Shown here one piece after another: positions 27,510 to 36,007 of a stretch of 64,000 bases of DNA. Under the pieces are notes generated by a model. That model ran no database searches. It was not told where the DNA came from and saw only the letters and a list, made by a program, of their open reading frames with translations. A program made the position numbers and the translations under genes. The stretch's first letter is position 1, and each line of letters opens with the position of its first letter. Where the stretch lies: contig JARLIY010000069.1 of assembly GCA_031291475.1 (NCBI GenBank), positions 1 to 64,000 of the forward strand, given 5' to 3'. This DNA is from Xanthobacteraceae bacterium. Its GTDB lineage: Bacteria > Pseudomonadota > Alphaproteobacteria > Rhizobiales > Xanthobacteraceae.

Positions 27510-29054
27510 CTATTCGAACATCTTTCGCCAGCCGCCGTTCGGCGCTTCCGCGCGCGGCTCGATCTCCTCGATCGGCTCGGCTTCGGGGCCGGGATCGTCG
27601 GGCACATGAATCAGCGGGATCACCGCTTCCGGCTTCGGCTGGTCGGCCGCGGCGCGGCGGCGCGAGGGCGGCACGGCTTCGGCCTCGACCGCAGCCGGCG
27701 TCGGCGTTGTCGGCTCAGCCTTCGGCGCGCTCGCGGCGAGCGCCGCCGGTGCGGATGGCTCCGACTCGATCGCCGGCGCGGCAATGCCGGCCAGCGGCAC
27801 GCGCCACTGGAAGGCATCGAGCCGGCCCGCCGGCGAAACCGGCAGCCAGCGATCGGACACAAGGCCGTCGGCGGTCCAGGTCGGATCGGCCGCGGCATGG
27901 ACCGCACGCGCGATCCATTCCCGCGCGCGGCCTTCGTCGTTACGCTCGGCCCGCTCCAGATCGGCCATCAGCAGCGCGACGCGTTTGGTCGGCGCCGCCA
28001 GATAAGAGGCGAGCGCGGCGCGCGCTTTGCCGAATTCCTGCGCATCGAGCGCGGCACGCGCCAAAGCGAGCGCGCTTTCGATGTGATCGGGCACTTTCTT
28101 CGCCAACGCTTCGACGCGCTTTAATCGGTCGCGCGCCGCGTCGCCGAAGCGGAGATCGGAAAAAACCTGGGCGAGATCGGGATGCGGATGGGCCTGCCAG
28201 GCTTTGTTGATCAGCCGCGCCGCTTTGCGCAATTCGCCGCCCTCGGCGAGCATGCGGCCGGCGAGCGCCGCGGCCGGCACCAGATCGGGCGCGAGCTTGG
28301 CTGCTTCCAGCGCGCAGGCCTTGGCATTGTCGCGATCGGTCTCTTCAAGCGCCTGGGCGCGGGCCGTCAGCATCACCGCGCGCTGGCGGCGATAGTTTTC
28401 CGCATCGAGCGTCCGCTTGTTGCCTTCGAGCAGCGCCAGCGCGCCGGCCCAATCGCCGGTGAAGCAGCGGAATTCGAGCACCGCTTTGCCGGCCCAGCCG
28501 AGCGAAGGATTTTCCCGCGCCGCCTCCTCGGCGAAAGCATGCGCACCAGCGTGATCACCGCGCCGCCGCGCTTCGACGAACAGGCCGTGCAACCCGAGCG
28601 CTTTGGTGTCGGCGCGGCTCGCCATAGCGCGGAACGCCCCGTCGGCGGCATCGCGGTCGCCGGCAAGTTGCGCGTGCTGGGCGCTAAGCAGCAGCGCAAG
28701 CGGCTCGGCCGGCGCCATGCGTTTGGCGTCGGCGGCGTGCTCGCGCGCGGCGCCAAGGTCACCGGCGCCGACGGCGATTAGGCCGCGCGAGATCGCCTCA
28801 TAGGCGCGCTCGCCGCGGCGGCGGCGCAGATGACGGCGCAGCAGAAAGGGCGAACGCAGGATGGCGCGGAGAAGGCTGAAAAGCAGCGCCAGAACCAGCA
28901 TCGCCATTACGACCGCCGCGCCCAGCACCATGGTCGAGGTTTCGATGCGCCAGCCCTGCCACGTGACCACCACCTCGCCCGGCCGGTCGGCAAGCCAGGC
29001 GACGCCGAGCGCCAGCGCGCCGATCAGGATGAGGAAGGAAATAATGCGGATCAT
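27510..29054 (-). CDS. hemY: HemY-like tetratricopeptide membrane protein
   Basis: A 514-residue protein of the HemY family, encoded with haem genes in proteobacteria but not a protoporphyrinogen oxidase. Two membrane helices open it (MIRIISFLILIGALALGVAW and STMVLGAAVVMAMLVLALLF), followed by an arginine-rich loop and a TPR-like helical repeat region to about residue 420. The last 90 residues are proline/alanine-rich and acidic. It overlaps the preceding mic60-like gene by four bases. Its role is probably to organise haem-synthesis enzymes at the membrane. Confidence 0.88.
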   Translation of the reverse strand: MIRIISFLILIGALALGVAWLADRPGEVVVTWQGWRIETSTMVLGAAVVMAMLVLALLFSLLRAILRSPFLLRRHLRRRRGERAYEAISRGLIAVGAGDLGAAREHAADAKRMAPAEPLALLLSAQHAQLAGDRDAADGAFRAMASRADTKALGLHGLFVEARRRGDHAGAHAFAEEAARENPSLGWAGKAVLEFRCFTGDWAGALALLEGNKRTLDAENYRRQRAVMLTARAQALEETDRDNAKACALEAAKLAPDLVPAAALAGRMLAEGGELRKAARLINKAWQAHPHPDLAQVFSDLRFGDAARDRLKRVEALAKKVPDHIESALALARAALDAQEFGKARAALASYLAAPTKRVALLMADLERAERNDEGRAREWIARAVHAAADPTWTADGLVSDRWLPVSPAGRLDAFQWRVPLAGIAAPAIESEPSAPAALAASAPKAEPTTPTPAAVEAEAVPPSRRRAAADQPKPEAVIPLIHVPDDPGPEAEPIEEIEPRAEAPNGGWRKMFE

Positions 29055-30229
29055 TGCGTGGCCGGCTTGGCGAGGGCGGCCAGCGCATCGGCGGCGATGC
29101 GCCGGCTCGCCGCAATCGCCGCTTCCCGTGCTTGCGCTTTCTTGACCCAGGCCGCGGCGAGCATGCGCTCAGTCTCAGGCAGGCGGGCGATGTCGGCAAG
29201 CGCTCCGGAAATATCGCCACGCGCGGCATCGCCATTGGTGCGCGCGATTACCGATGTCGGATCGTCGCCCGTCGGCGCCGGTGCCGCCGCGGCGTCAATC
29301 GGAGTGATACGAACGAGCCGCTGTGCATGCGCCTCGAGCCGTCCCAGCAACGAGCCGCCGCCCGGCTCGGATTCGGCTGCACGCTGCAACGCCGGCACGA
29401 GCGCGGCCAGTTCGCGCGCCAGCGCTGCTGCGCTCGGGATACCGTCGGCGGCGAAGGGTTCGAGCGCGGCGGTCGCGCTTGCATCTGCGCCGAACGACTT
29501 CGCCGCCGCGAGCTCGGCCTCATAGGGAGCGCCGCGTTCCACCGCGGCCCGTAAAGCCTCGGCGGCGACGGTCGCGCGCACGGCTGCGTCATTGTCGCTC
29601 GCGGGGCGCTGCGCGATCTCCGTGGTCAGCGATTTGACCGCGCTTTCGAGCGCGGCGACGCGTGCCGTGAGCGCGTCGATGTCGGTGCGCGAGGCGCCGG
29701 CCTGGGCGGCATTCTTTGCGTCTTCCGCCGCGGCCTCCGCGGCTTTGCCCTGCGCCTGGGCGCTCTGCGACGACGCCGCGACGTCATCGACACGGCGCGT
29801 CAGTGCGGCGAGCGAATCGCCGAGCAACTTCGCTGCCGCGTCGGCCGCGGCGATGCGGGCGGCGAGGGTTTCATCGGAGCGCGGCGCTTGCAGCGTCTGC
29901 TGGATTTTTTCCAGCCGGGATGAGATTTCGTCAGTGGCCGCCGGTGTTGCCGGCGACGCGCTTCGCGCCACCGCCGTCTGGCGCGGCGGAACAAAACCCG
30001 CAAGCCAAAAGCCGGCGACGATCGCGGCCGCAACGACGATCCCGAGCACAATGCCTGCGGCATAAGGCGCGGCGCGGCTGCGCGAAGTCCGGCCGCCGCC
30101 CGCCTTATTGTCTGCCGCCGCGCCTGCGGCGGCGTCTTGCGCTGGACCGGCCGGTTCGCCCTCGACTTCCTTCGCCGTCAGATCGATGGTCGGAGGCCGT
30201 CGGCGCGACGTGGAGTCGGGCTCGCTCAT
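29051..30229 (-). CDS. alphaproteobacterial Mic60/mitofilin-like membrane protein
   Basis: A 392-residue protein: a disordered N-terminus (1-52), a single membrane helix (about 55-80) and a long alanine-rich coiled-coil region with a C-terminal amphipathic helical section (RLVRITPIDAA, WVKKAQAREAAIAA). This is the layout of Mic60/mitofilin, the crista-junction protein. In alphaproteobacteria its homologue is encoded beside hemY and helps bend the inner membrane. The start ATG at 30229 follows GGAGCCTC. Its place between hemD and hemY is the strongest argument for the identification. Confidence 0.85.
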   Translation of the reverse strand: MSEPDSTSRRRPPTIDLTAKEVEGEPAGPAQDAAAGAAADNKAGGGRTSRSRAAPYAAGIVLGIVVAAAIVAGFWLAGFVPPRQTAVARSASPATPAATDEISSRLEKIQQTLQAPRSDETLAARIAAADAAAKLLGDSLAALTRRVDDVAASSQSAQAQGKAAEAAAEDAKNAAQAGASRTDIDALTARVAALESAVKSLTTEIAQRPASDNDAAVRATVAAEALRAAVERGAPYEAELAAAKSFGADASATAALEPFAADGIPSAAALARELAALVPALQRAAESEPGGGSLLGRLEAHAQRLVRITPIDAAAAPAPTGDDPTSVIARTNGDAARGDISGALADIARLPETERMLAAAWVKKAQAREAAIAASRRIAADALAALAKPATQ

Positions 30230-30330
30230 GGAGGCTCCAAGGCGCGGTAAGCCGATTCGCTGCTCCGGCCTGCCCGCCGTCCCGGCATAATACGAAAGAC
30301 GCGATGGCGGCAACACGCGGCGCGGCGCCC

Positions 30331-31041
30331 TTACGCCGCGCCGATGATCTCGAACAAGGCTGCCTCGGTGGGCTGGGGCGCGATCCGGATGTCGGCGGCG
30401 CCGGCTTGCGCGAGCGGTTCGGACACTTGCGCGGACAAGCAGAAATGCCGGGGCTTTTTCAGCGCGGCTTCAAAGAGGCCCGCGCCGCGCGCAAGCGTGA
30501 CATAAGCTTCGGCGCTGCGCCGGGAAAAATGCAACACGCCGTCGATGCCGCCGGCCAAGGCCTCGGCCGCCGCGCGCGGCAGGGCGGTCGCAGCGACCGC
30601 GTGATAGATCACCGCCGTGCGGACGGTATAATTCTGCGCCCTGAGATCGCCGGCGATGTCGCCGGAGCGATCCGTACCGGCGAGATAGAGAAGCGGCACG
30701 CCCTGTTTGAGTCGCTCGGCGGCGAGCCGCGCGAGATCGCCGCCGGCTGAGATCACCTCGGCAAAACCGGCCGCGCGCATCGCCTGCGCGCTGCGCTCGC
30801 CGACCGCTAGCACGGGCACATTCTTCAGCTCCGCGCCGCGCGGATGGCGTGCGATGGCGAAAGCCGCATTGGCGCTGGTGACCAAAATCGCCGCCCACGG
30901 CCCGCTGCCGATCTCGGCATCGGGGAGCGCCTCGATGTGAAGGAGCGGCGCGACAACGACGGAATGGCCGCGGGCGCGCAAAGAAGCGGCAGTGCGTTCC
31001 GCATCTTCCTCAGGTCGCGTCACCAAGAGCCGCACGCTCAA
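30331..31041 (-). CDS. hemD: uroporphyrinogen-III synthase
   Basis: A 236-residue bilobed enzyme that cyclises hydroxymethylbilane with inversion of ring D. The start LLVTRPEEDAERTAASLRARG is typical, as are LVTSANAAFA (first lobe) and GVLHFSRRSAEAYV (second lobe, substrate loop). Sequence is poorly conserved in this family, so the context (immediately after hemC, with a four-base overlap) is important support. Confidence 0.93.
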   Translation of the reverse strand: MSVRLLVTRPEEDAERTAASLRARGHSVVVAPLLHIEALPDAEIGSGPWAAILVTSANAAFAIARHPRGAELKNVPVLAVGERSAQAMRAAGFAEVISAGGDLARLAAERLKQGVPLLYLAGTDRSGDIAGDLRAQNYTVRTAVIYHAVAATALPRAAAEALAGGIDGVLHFSRRSAEAYVTLARGAGLFEAALKKPRHFCLSAQVSEPLAQAGAADIRIAPQPTEAALFEIIGAA

Positions 31042-31961
31042 ACCTGCACGAAAAAGTCGGCGCCGGCGCGTTCGCGCAATTCGCGTCCGGCATCGGCGCC
31101 GAGTTCTGCGGCCGCTTCGCGGCGGCCGTCGCGCGTAACCTCGAACGCCTCGCTGCCGTCGGGCTTCACGATGACGCCGCGGAAACGGATGTTACCGCCG
31201 CTGACGGTGGCATGGCCGCCGATTGGCGTGCGGCAGGAGCCGTCGAGCACGGCGAGGAAGGCGCGTTCGGCGGCAAGCGCAATCGCCGTATCCTGATCAT
31301 TCACTTGAGCGACCAGCGCATGCGTCGCGGCATCATCGGCCCGAGTCTCGATGCCGATCGCGCCCTGACCGACCGCCGGCAGAAACTCCTCGAGATCGAG
31401 GATCGCAGTCGCCGCCGAAAGAAGCCCGAGCCGCTTCAAGCCGGCGACGGCCAAGATTGTCGCATCCACCGCTCCGGCATCGAGCTTGGCGAGCCGCGTC
31501 TCCACATTGCCGCGCAGGGTTACCACGTTAATGTCCGGGCGCAGCCGCTTCACCAAAGCCTGCCGCCGCGGCGAAGCGGTGCCGACGACGGCGCCGGTCG
31601 GAAGATCGCGCAAGGTCTTGGCTTTTCGGCTGATGAAGGCGTCGCGCGGATCCTCGCGCGGCAGGAAGCCGGCCAGCATCAGTCCCGCCGGCAACACGGT
31701 CGGAAGATCCTTCGAGGAATGCACGGCAAGGTCGATCCTGCGCGCGATGAGCGCCTCCTCGATCTCCTTGGTGAAAAGCCCTTTGCCGCCAGCTTCGGCC
31801 AGCGGCCGATCCTGCATCGCGTCGCCGGTGGTGCGAATCGCCACGATCTCGATCCGCCCGGGATCGAGACCGGCCGCCGCCGCAAGACGGCTCTGCACCG
31901 CGCGCGCCTGAATAAGCGCCAGCGGCGAGCCGCGCGAACCGATGCGCAGGACGGAAGCCAT
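31038..31961 (-). CDS. hemC: porphobilinogen deaminase (hydroxymethylbilane synthase)
   Basis: A 307-residue enzyme that condenses four porphobilinogens. It begins [15 protein letters not shown]; the substrate and cofactor contacts HSSKDLPT and GTASPRRQ are intact; and the dipyrromethane cofactor attaches to the cysteine of [11 protein letters not shown]. The ATG at 31961 is chosen because it starts the conserved N-terminus; in-frame ATGs further upstream lie in or near a palindromic repeat. First gene of hemC-hemD-mic60-hemY on the minus strand. Confidence 0.97.
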   Translation of the reverse strand: MASVLRIGSRGSPLALIQARAVQSRLAAAAGLDPGRIEIVAIRTTGDAMQDRPLAEAGGKGLFTKEIEEALIARRIDLAVHSSKDLPTVLPAGLMLAGFLPREDPRDAFISRKAKTLRDLPTGAVVGTASPRRQALVKRLRPDINVVTLRGNVETRLAKLDAGAVDATILAVAGLKRLGLLSAATAILDLEEFLPAVGQGAIGIETRADDAATHALVAQVNDQDTAIALAAERAFLAVLDGSCRTPIGGHATVSGGNIRFRGVIVKPDGSEAFEVTRDGRREAAAELGADAGRELRERAGADFFVQV

Positions 31962-31994
31962 TTGGGCCGATTGTCTCATCACTCTGCCTGCCAT

Positions 31995-32083
31995 CGTCAT
32001 TGCGAGGAGCGAAGCGACGAAGCAATCCAGCCAAACTACCCGGAGTTCTGGATTGCTTCGGCACCATGTGCCTCGCAATGACG
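31995..32083. repeat. CGTCATTGCGAGG palindromic repeat between hemC and tsaD
   Basis: CGTCATTGCGAGG (31995-32007) is mirrored perfectly by CCTCGCAATGACG (32071-32083). Inner arms GAAGCAATCCAG and CTGGATTGCTTC also pair. The element occupies most of the divergent promoter region of hemC and tsaD. Other copies: 48350-48435 and, degenerate, 16426-16505. Confidence 0.88.
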
Positions 32084-32089
32084 TATAAT
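32084..32089 (+). promoter_or_regulatory. TATAAT -10-like hexamer directly before tsaD
   Basis: A consensus TATAAT ends seven bases before the tsaD ATG at 32096. If used, the transcript would start at or next to the start codon. No good -35 is visible, and the 17-base upstream position falls in the repeat arm. Confidence 0.4.
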
Positions 32090-32095
32090 ACACTG

Positions 32096-33157
32096 ATGAT
32101 CATCCTCGGCATCGAAACCACCTGCGACGAAACGAGCGCCGCATTGGTCGAATGGACCGGCGACGCCCAAGGCCGCATCCTGTCCAACGTCGTCCTGTCG
32201 CAGATCGGCGAGCACGCCGAATTCGGCGGCGTGGTGCCGGAAATCGCCGCCCGCGCCCATGTCGAGACGCTCGACACGGTTATCGCCAAGGCGATGCGCG
32301 AGGCGGGGCTGTCCTTCGCCGCCCTCGACGGTGTTGCCGCAGCCGCCGGGCCGGGTCTGATCGGCGGCGTCATCGTCGGCCTGACCATGGCGAAAGCGAT
32401 CGCGCTCGTCCACGACAAATCCCTGATCGCCGTCAACCATCTGGAAGCGCATGCGCTGACCGCGCGGCTGACCGATGGGACGGCGTTTCCCTATTGCCTG
32501 TTCCTCGCCTCCGGCGGTCACACGCAAATCCTCGGTGTGCGCGGTGTCGGCGATTATCTGCGGCTCGGCGGCACGGTCGATGACGCGATCGGCGAAGCCT
32601 TCGACAAAACGGCAAAGCTGCTGGGTCTCGGTTATCCCGGCGGCCCGCTGGTGGAGAAAGAGGCTACGCGCGGCGACCCGCAAAGGTTTGCGCTGCCGCG
32701 GCCGATGACCGGGCGCCGCGACGCCAACTTCTCGCTGTCGGGCCTGAAGACGGCGTTGCGCCTGGAAGCGGAGAAAATCGCGCCGCTGAGCGACGGCGAC
32801 GTTGCCGATCTTTGCGCGTCGTTCCAGCAGGCGGTCGGCGAGGTAGTCATGGACCGGCTGCGCACGGGGCTGCGCATGTTCCGCGAACAGGTGGGCATGC
32901 CCACGGCGCTGGTTTGCGCCGGCGGCGTGGCGGCGAACCAGGCCATCCGCAAGGTCTTGCACCGCGTCGCCTTCGAGGTCGGCATCTCGCTCGTGGCGCC
33001 GCCGCCGGCCTTGTGCACCGACAATGGCGCCATGATCGCCTGGGCCGGCGCCGAGCGGCTCGCGCTCGGACTGACCGACCCGCTCGACATCGCGCCCCGC
33101 GCGCGCTGGCCGCTGGAAGAGGTGACGAAGGCGCCGGCCAGGAAAGCGGTGCAATAG
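32096..33157 (+). CDS. tsaD: tRNA N6-adenosine threonylcarbamoyltransferase TsaD
   Basis: A 353-residue ASKHA-fold enzyme that completes t6A37 on ANN-decoding tRNAs with TsaB/TsaE. Features are the N-terminal [16 protein letters not shown], the iron-binding [11 protein letters not shown] histidines, [19 protein letters not shown] and the ligand [12 protein letters not shown]. The start ATG at 32096 is at the conserved N-terminus; upstream in-frame codons are repeat sequence. It has no Shine-Dalgarno sequence, in keeping with possible leaderless translation. Confidence 0.97.
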   Translation: MIILGIETTCDETSAALVEWTGDAQGRILSNVVLSQIGEHAEFGGVVPEIAARAHVETLDTVIAKAMREAGLSFAALDGVAAAAGPGLIGGVIVGLTMAKAIALVHDKSLIAVNHLEAHALTARLTDGTAFPYCLFLASGGHTQILGVRGVGDYLRLGGTVDDAIGEAFDKTAKLLGLGYPGGPLVEKEATRGDPQRFALPRPMTGRRDANFSLSGLKTALRLEAEKIAPLSDGDVADLCASFQQAVGEVVMDRLRTGLRMFREQVGMPTALVCAGGVAANQAIRKVLHRVAFEVGISLVAPPPALCTDNGAMIAWAGAERLALGLTDPLDIAPRARWPLEEVTKAPARKAVQ

Positions 33158-33176
33158 CGCTGCCGCTGTGGTGCGT

Positions 33177-34925
33177 TCACGACGCCCGTCCCGGCTCGAT
33201 CTGCGCCAGGATCGACTCCAGCCGCTCCAGCCGATCGGCTTGTCCCGGCGGCTTATCCCAGCGCAGCCGGTTGATGCGCGGAAACCGCATCGCTAGCCCG
33301 GATTTGTGTCGAGTCGAGCGCTGCAACCCCTCGAAGGCGACTTCCAGCACCAGGCCCTCATTCGGCTCGTGCACGACTTCGCGCACCGGGCCGAAACGGT
33401 CGATGGTGTTCCGGCGCACAAAGCGGTCGATCTGCAAAAGCTCCTCGTCAGTGAAACCGAAATAGGCTTTGCCGACGGGAACCAGTTCGTCGCCGTCTTC
33501 GCCGCGCGTCCAGACGCCGAATGTGTAGTCGGAATAATACGACGAGCGTTTGCCGTGGCCGCGCTGGGCATACATCAGCACGGCATCGACGATGAACGGG
33601 TCGCGCTTCCACTTCCACCACGGGCCTTTCGGCCGGCCCGGCACATAAAGGGCGTCGCGGCGCTTGAGCATGATCCCTTCCACCGCGTCGGCATCGGCCC
33701 CGGCGCCGGCCGCCGCCGGACTCTTCCGCGCGGCGCCGAGATCATTCCAGCCGGTGAACGCAACGAGCGGCGAAAGATCGATGCGCGGCTCGTCGAGTCG
33801 GGCAATGAATTTTTCAAGCCGCGCCCGCCGCTCGGCAAACGGCAGCTCGCGCAAATCTTCCTCACCATCGGCAAGAAGATCGTAAGCGCGCAGATGCGCC
33901 GGAAATTCCTCCATGAGCTTACCGGTGACGGTCTTACGGTTGAGCCGCTGCTGCAATACGTTGAACGATTGCACGCGGCCTTCGCGCATGATGAGGAGTT
34001 CGCCGTCTATGGCGCCGGGGAGCCGCAACGCGTCTGTCAGATCGGGAAAGCTCCTGGAAATGTTCTCGCCGGTGCGCGAATAAAGCCGCGCCAGCGGCGC
34101 ACCGTCGCGAACCGCGGCAACGGCCTGCACGCGAATGCCGTCCCATTTCCATTCGGCCATGAATTCCGCCGGATCGAGCGCGGCAAGATCCGGCTCGTCG
34201 AGCGCGTGCGCCAGCATCGCCGGCCGAAACGGCGCCGGATCGCCGCTCGCCGGCTTGTCGGCGCGGCCTTCGAGCCAGGCGAACAGCTCCACGTAAGGCG
34301 GCGTGAGACCGGGCCAGAGAAGCTCGATGTCCTGGGCGTCGGTTGCGCCGAGCGCGGCCACAGCCGCTTTCGCCAGCCGCGCCGATACGCCGATGCGCAA
34401 GCCGCCGGTGACGAGCTTGATCAGCGCCCAGCGCCCGGTCTCATCGAGCGCATCGAGCCAGCGCGCGAGCCGTGCCGGCAATTCGGCTTTGCCCAAAGTG
34501 GCAAGCGTTTCGATGACGGCGGTGAGGGATAATTCCCCTCCCCCTTGTGGGGAGGGGTTGGGGATGGGGGTCGTCCGGTGTTGCAGCGTTGATGCACCGA
34601 GCGTCGCCTTCCCACCCCCCTCCCTACCCTCCCCCACAAGGGGGGAGAGAAAAGTGACAGGCCACATCAGCGCGACGGTTTCGGAGAGGTCGCCGACGTA
34701 ATCGTAGGAGAGTTCGAACAGCACCGGATCGGCGCGTTCGGCGATCAGGCTGCGGATCAGCCCGGGCTTGGCATGTGGAAAGTTCAAACTCCCGGTGAGC
34801 GCGGCCAGCGCCCAACCGCGCTCGGGATCGCCCGTCGAACGGAAGTAATCCGTCATCAGGCGCAATTTGGCGTTGCGCGCCGGTTCGTAAGTCAGTCGGT
34901 CGAGAAGTTCGGCGAAGCGGTTCAT
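33177..34925 (-). CDS. ATP-dependent DNA ligase (repair-cluster type) carrying an in-frame repeat insertion
   Basis: A 582-residue ligase of the bacterial ligase-associated repair cluster. The N-terminal helical domain (1-230) is followed by the nucleotidyltransferase domain with the AMP-accepting lysine K260 in EWKWDGIR, motif III-like RSFPDLTDAL/AIDGELLI, and motif V-like KRRDALYVPGRPKGPWWKWK. An OB-fold is C-terminal. Residues about 91-132 (PLVGEGREGGG...PIPNPSPQGGGEL) are foreign: they are encoded by a palindromic repeat read in frame, and flanking sequence joins naturally without them (SETVALMWP to SLTAVIETLATLG). Without it the protein would be about 540 residues, a usual size. Overlaps the exonuclease gene by four bases. 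Confidence 0.93.
   Translation of the reverse strand: MNRFAELLDRLTYEPARNAKLRLMTDYFRSTGDPERGWALAALTGSLNFPHAKPGLIRSLIAERADPVLFELSYDYVGDLSETVALMWPVTFLSPLVGEGREGGGKATLGASTLQHRTTPIPNPSPQGGGELSLTAVIETLATLGKAELPARLARWLDALDETGRWALIKLVTGGLRIGVSARLAKAAVAALGATDAQDIELLWPGLTPPYVELFAWLEGRADKPASGDPAPFRPAMLAHALDEPDLAALDPAEFMAEWKWDGIRVQAVAAVRDGAPLARLYSRTGENISRSFPDLTDALRLPGAIDGELLIMREGRVQSFNVLQQRLNRKTVTGKLMEEFPAHLRAYDLLADGEEDLRELPFAERRARLEKFIARLDEPRIDLSPLVAFTGWNDLGAARKSPAAAGAGADADAVEGIMLKRRDALYVPGRPKGPWWKWKRDPFIVDAVLMYAQRGHGKRSSYYSDYTFGVWTRGEDGDELVPVGKAYFGFTDEELLQIDRFVRRNTIDRFGPVREVVHEPNEGLVLEVAFEGLQRSTRHKSGLAMRFPRINRLRWDKPPGQADRLERLESILAQIEPGRAS
34530..34655. repeat. palindromic repeat inserted within the DNA ligase coding sequence
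   Basis: CCTCCCCCTTGTGGGGAGG at the left arm and CCTCCCCCACAAGGGGGG at the right arm, with GGGGATGGGGG/ACCCCCCTCCC between, give the same hairpin-spacer-hairpin layout as 471-596. Its length is a multiple of three and the ligase frame stays open across it. Confidence 0.88.
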
Positions 34926-35965
34926 GTCTCTTCGCCGCCCTCGGACACCGCTTCGGCTCCGCCTTCGTCCTCGTCACCATAGCCGACGATGTCGAGCGGG
35001 CGCGCTCTCAGCCCGTGCGTAGCGCACCAATGCACCAGCGCATCCTCCTGGCCATGCGTCACCCAGATTTCGGAGGCGCCAGTCGCGGCGATGGTCGCGG
35101 TCAAGCCGTCCCAGTCGGCGTGATCGGAAATCACCAGCGGCAGCGCGACGCCGTATTGCCGGGCGCGGGCGCGAATGCGCATCCAGCCCGATGCGAAGGC
35201 GGTGAGCGGATCGGGAAAGCGCCGCGTCCAGACATCGCTCAGCGCCGACGGCGGGCAGACCGTGACGGTCCCGGCAAGCTCGGCCTTGGCGGCGCCACGC
35301 ACCGGGCGCAATTCGCCGAGCGCGATGCCGCGGCCGGCGTAATAACGGGTGATGCTCTCCATGGCGCCGTGCAGATAAATCGGCGCCTGGTAGCCGGCCT
35401 TGCGCAACAGCGCGATCACGCGCTGCGCCTTGCCCAGCGAATACGCGCCGACGAGATGCGCGCGCTCGGGGAACAGCGCCAACGAGGCAAGCAGCTTGGC
35501 GATCTCGCCGTCAGCATTGGCATGACGGAAGACCGGCAGCGCAAACGTCGCCTCGGTGATGAACACGTCGCAGCGGACGAGCTCGAACGGCGCACAGGTC
35601 GGGTCGCGGACATTCTTGTAATCGCCGGAAGCGACGACGCAGAGGCCGTTCACCGCAACCGCTATCTGCGCCGAGCCAAGCACATGGCCGGCGGGGTGGA
35701 AGGTGACGCGGGTGCCGCCGAGATCGATACTTTCGCCGTAGCGGATCGCCTGCGTCGTGCCGGCGAAATTGTCGCCGTAACGCAGCCGCATGAGATCGAG
35801 CGTTTCCTGCGTCGCCAGCACCGCGCAATGGCCGGCGCGCGCATGGTCGGAATGGGCGTGCGTGATGAGCGCGCGCTCGACGGGCCGGGTCGGGTCGATA
35901 TGGAAGGCGCCGAGCTTGCAGCACACGCCGGCCGGCGTCGGCACCAGGATGTCCTCAGGACGCAT
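34922..35965 (-). CDS. ligase-associated MBL/beta-CASP DNA exonuclease
   Basis: A 347-residue metallo-beta-lactamase-fold nuclease related to SNM1/Pso2. Metal motif HAHSDH at 36-41 with H46 (ARAGH), then FHPAGHVLGSAQI and SGDYKN. The C-terminal SDHADWDGL and WVTHGQED are the beta-CASP motifs. The homologue in the described bacterial repair cluster is a Mn-dependent DNA nuclease. It is co-transcribed with the ligase, upstream of it. Confidence 0.92.
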   Translation of the reverse strand: MRPEDILVPTPAGVCCKLGAFHIDPTRPVERALITHAHSDHARAGHCAVLATQETLDLMRLRYGDNFAGTTQAIRYGESIDLGGTRVTFHPAGHVLGSAQIAVAVNGLCVVASGDYKNVRDPTCAPFELVRCDVFITEATFALPVFRHANADGEIAKLLASLALFPERAHLVGAYSLGKAQRVIALLRKAGYQAPIYLHGAMESITRYYAGRGIALGELRPVRGAAKAELAGTVTVCPPSALSDVWTRRFPDPLTAFASGWMRIRARARQYGVALPLVISDHADWDGLTATIAATGASEIWVTHGQEDALVHWCATHGLRARPLDIVGYGDEDEGGAEAVSEGGEET

Positions 35966-36007
35966 GGCGAGTCATAAATAAGCACTTCCCTCCGAGGCGC
36001 GAGGCTG

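Noticed and set aside
31962-32093. Upstream in-frame starts of hemC
   Set aside because: The extension would be translated through the palindromic repeat and lacks conserved sequence; the conserved protein starts at 31961.
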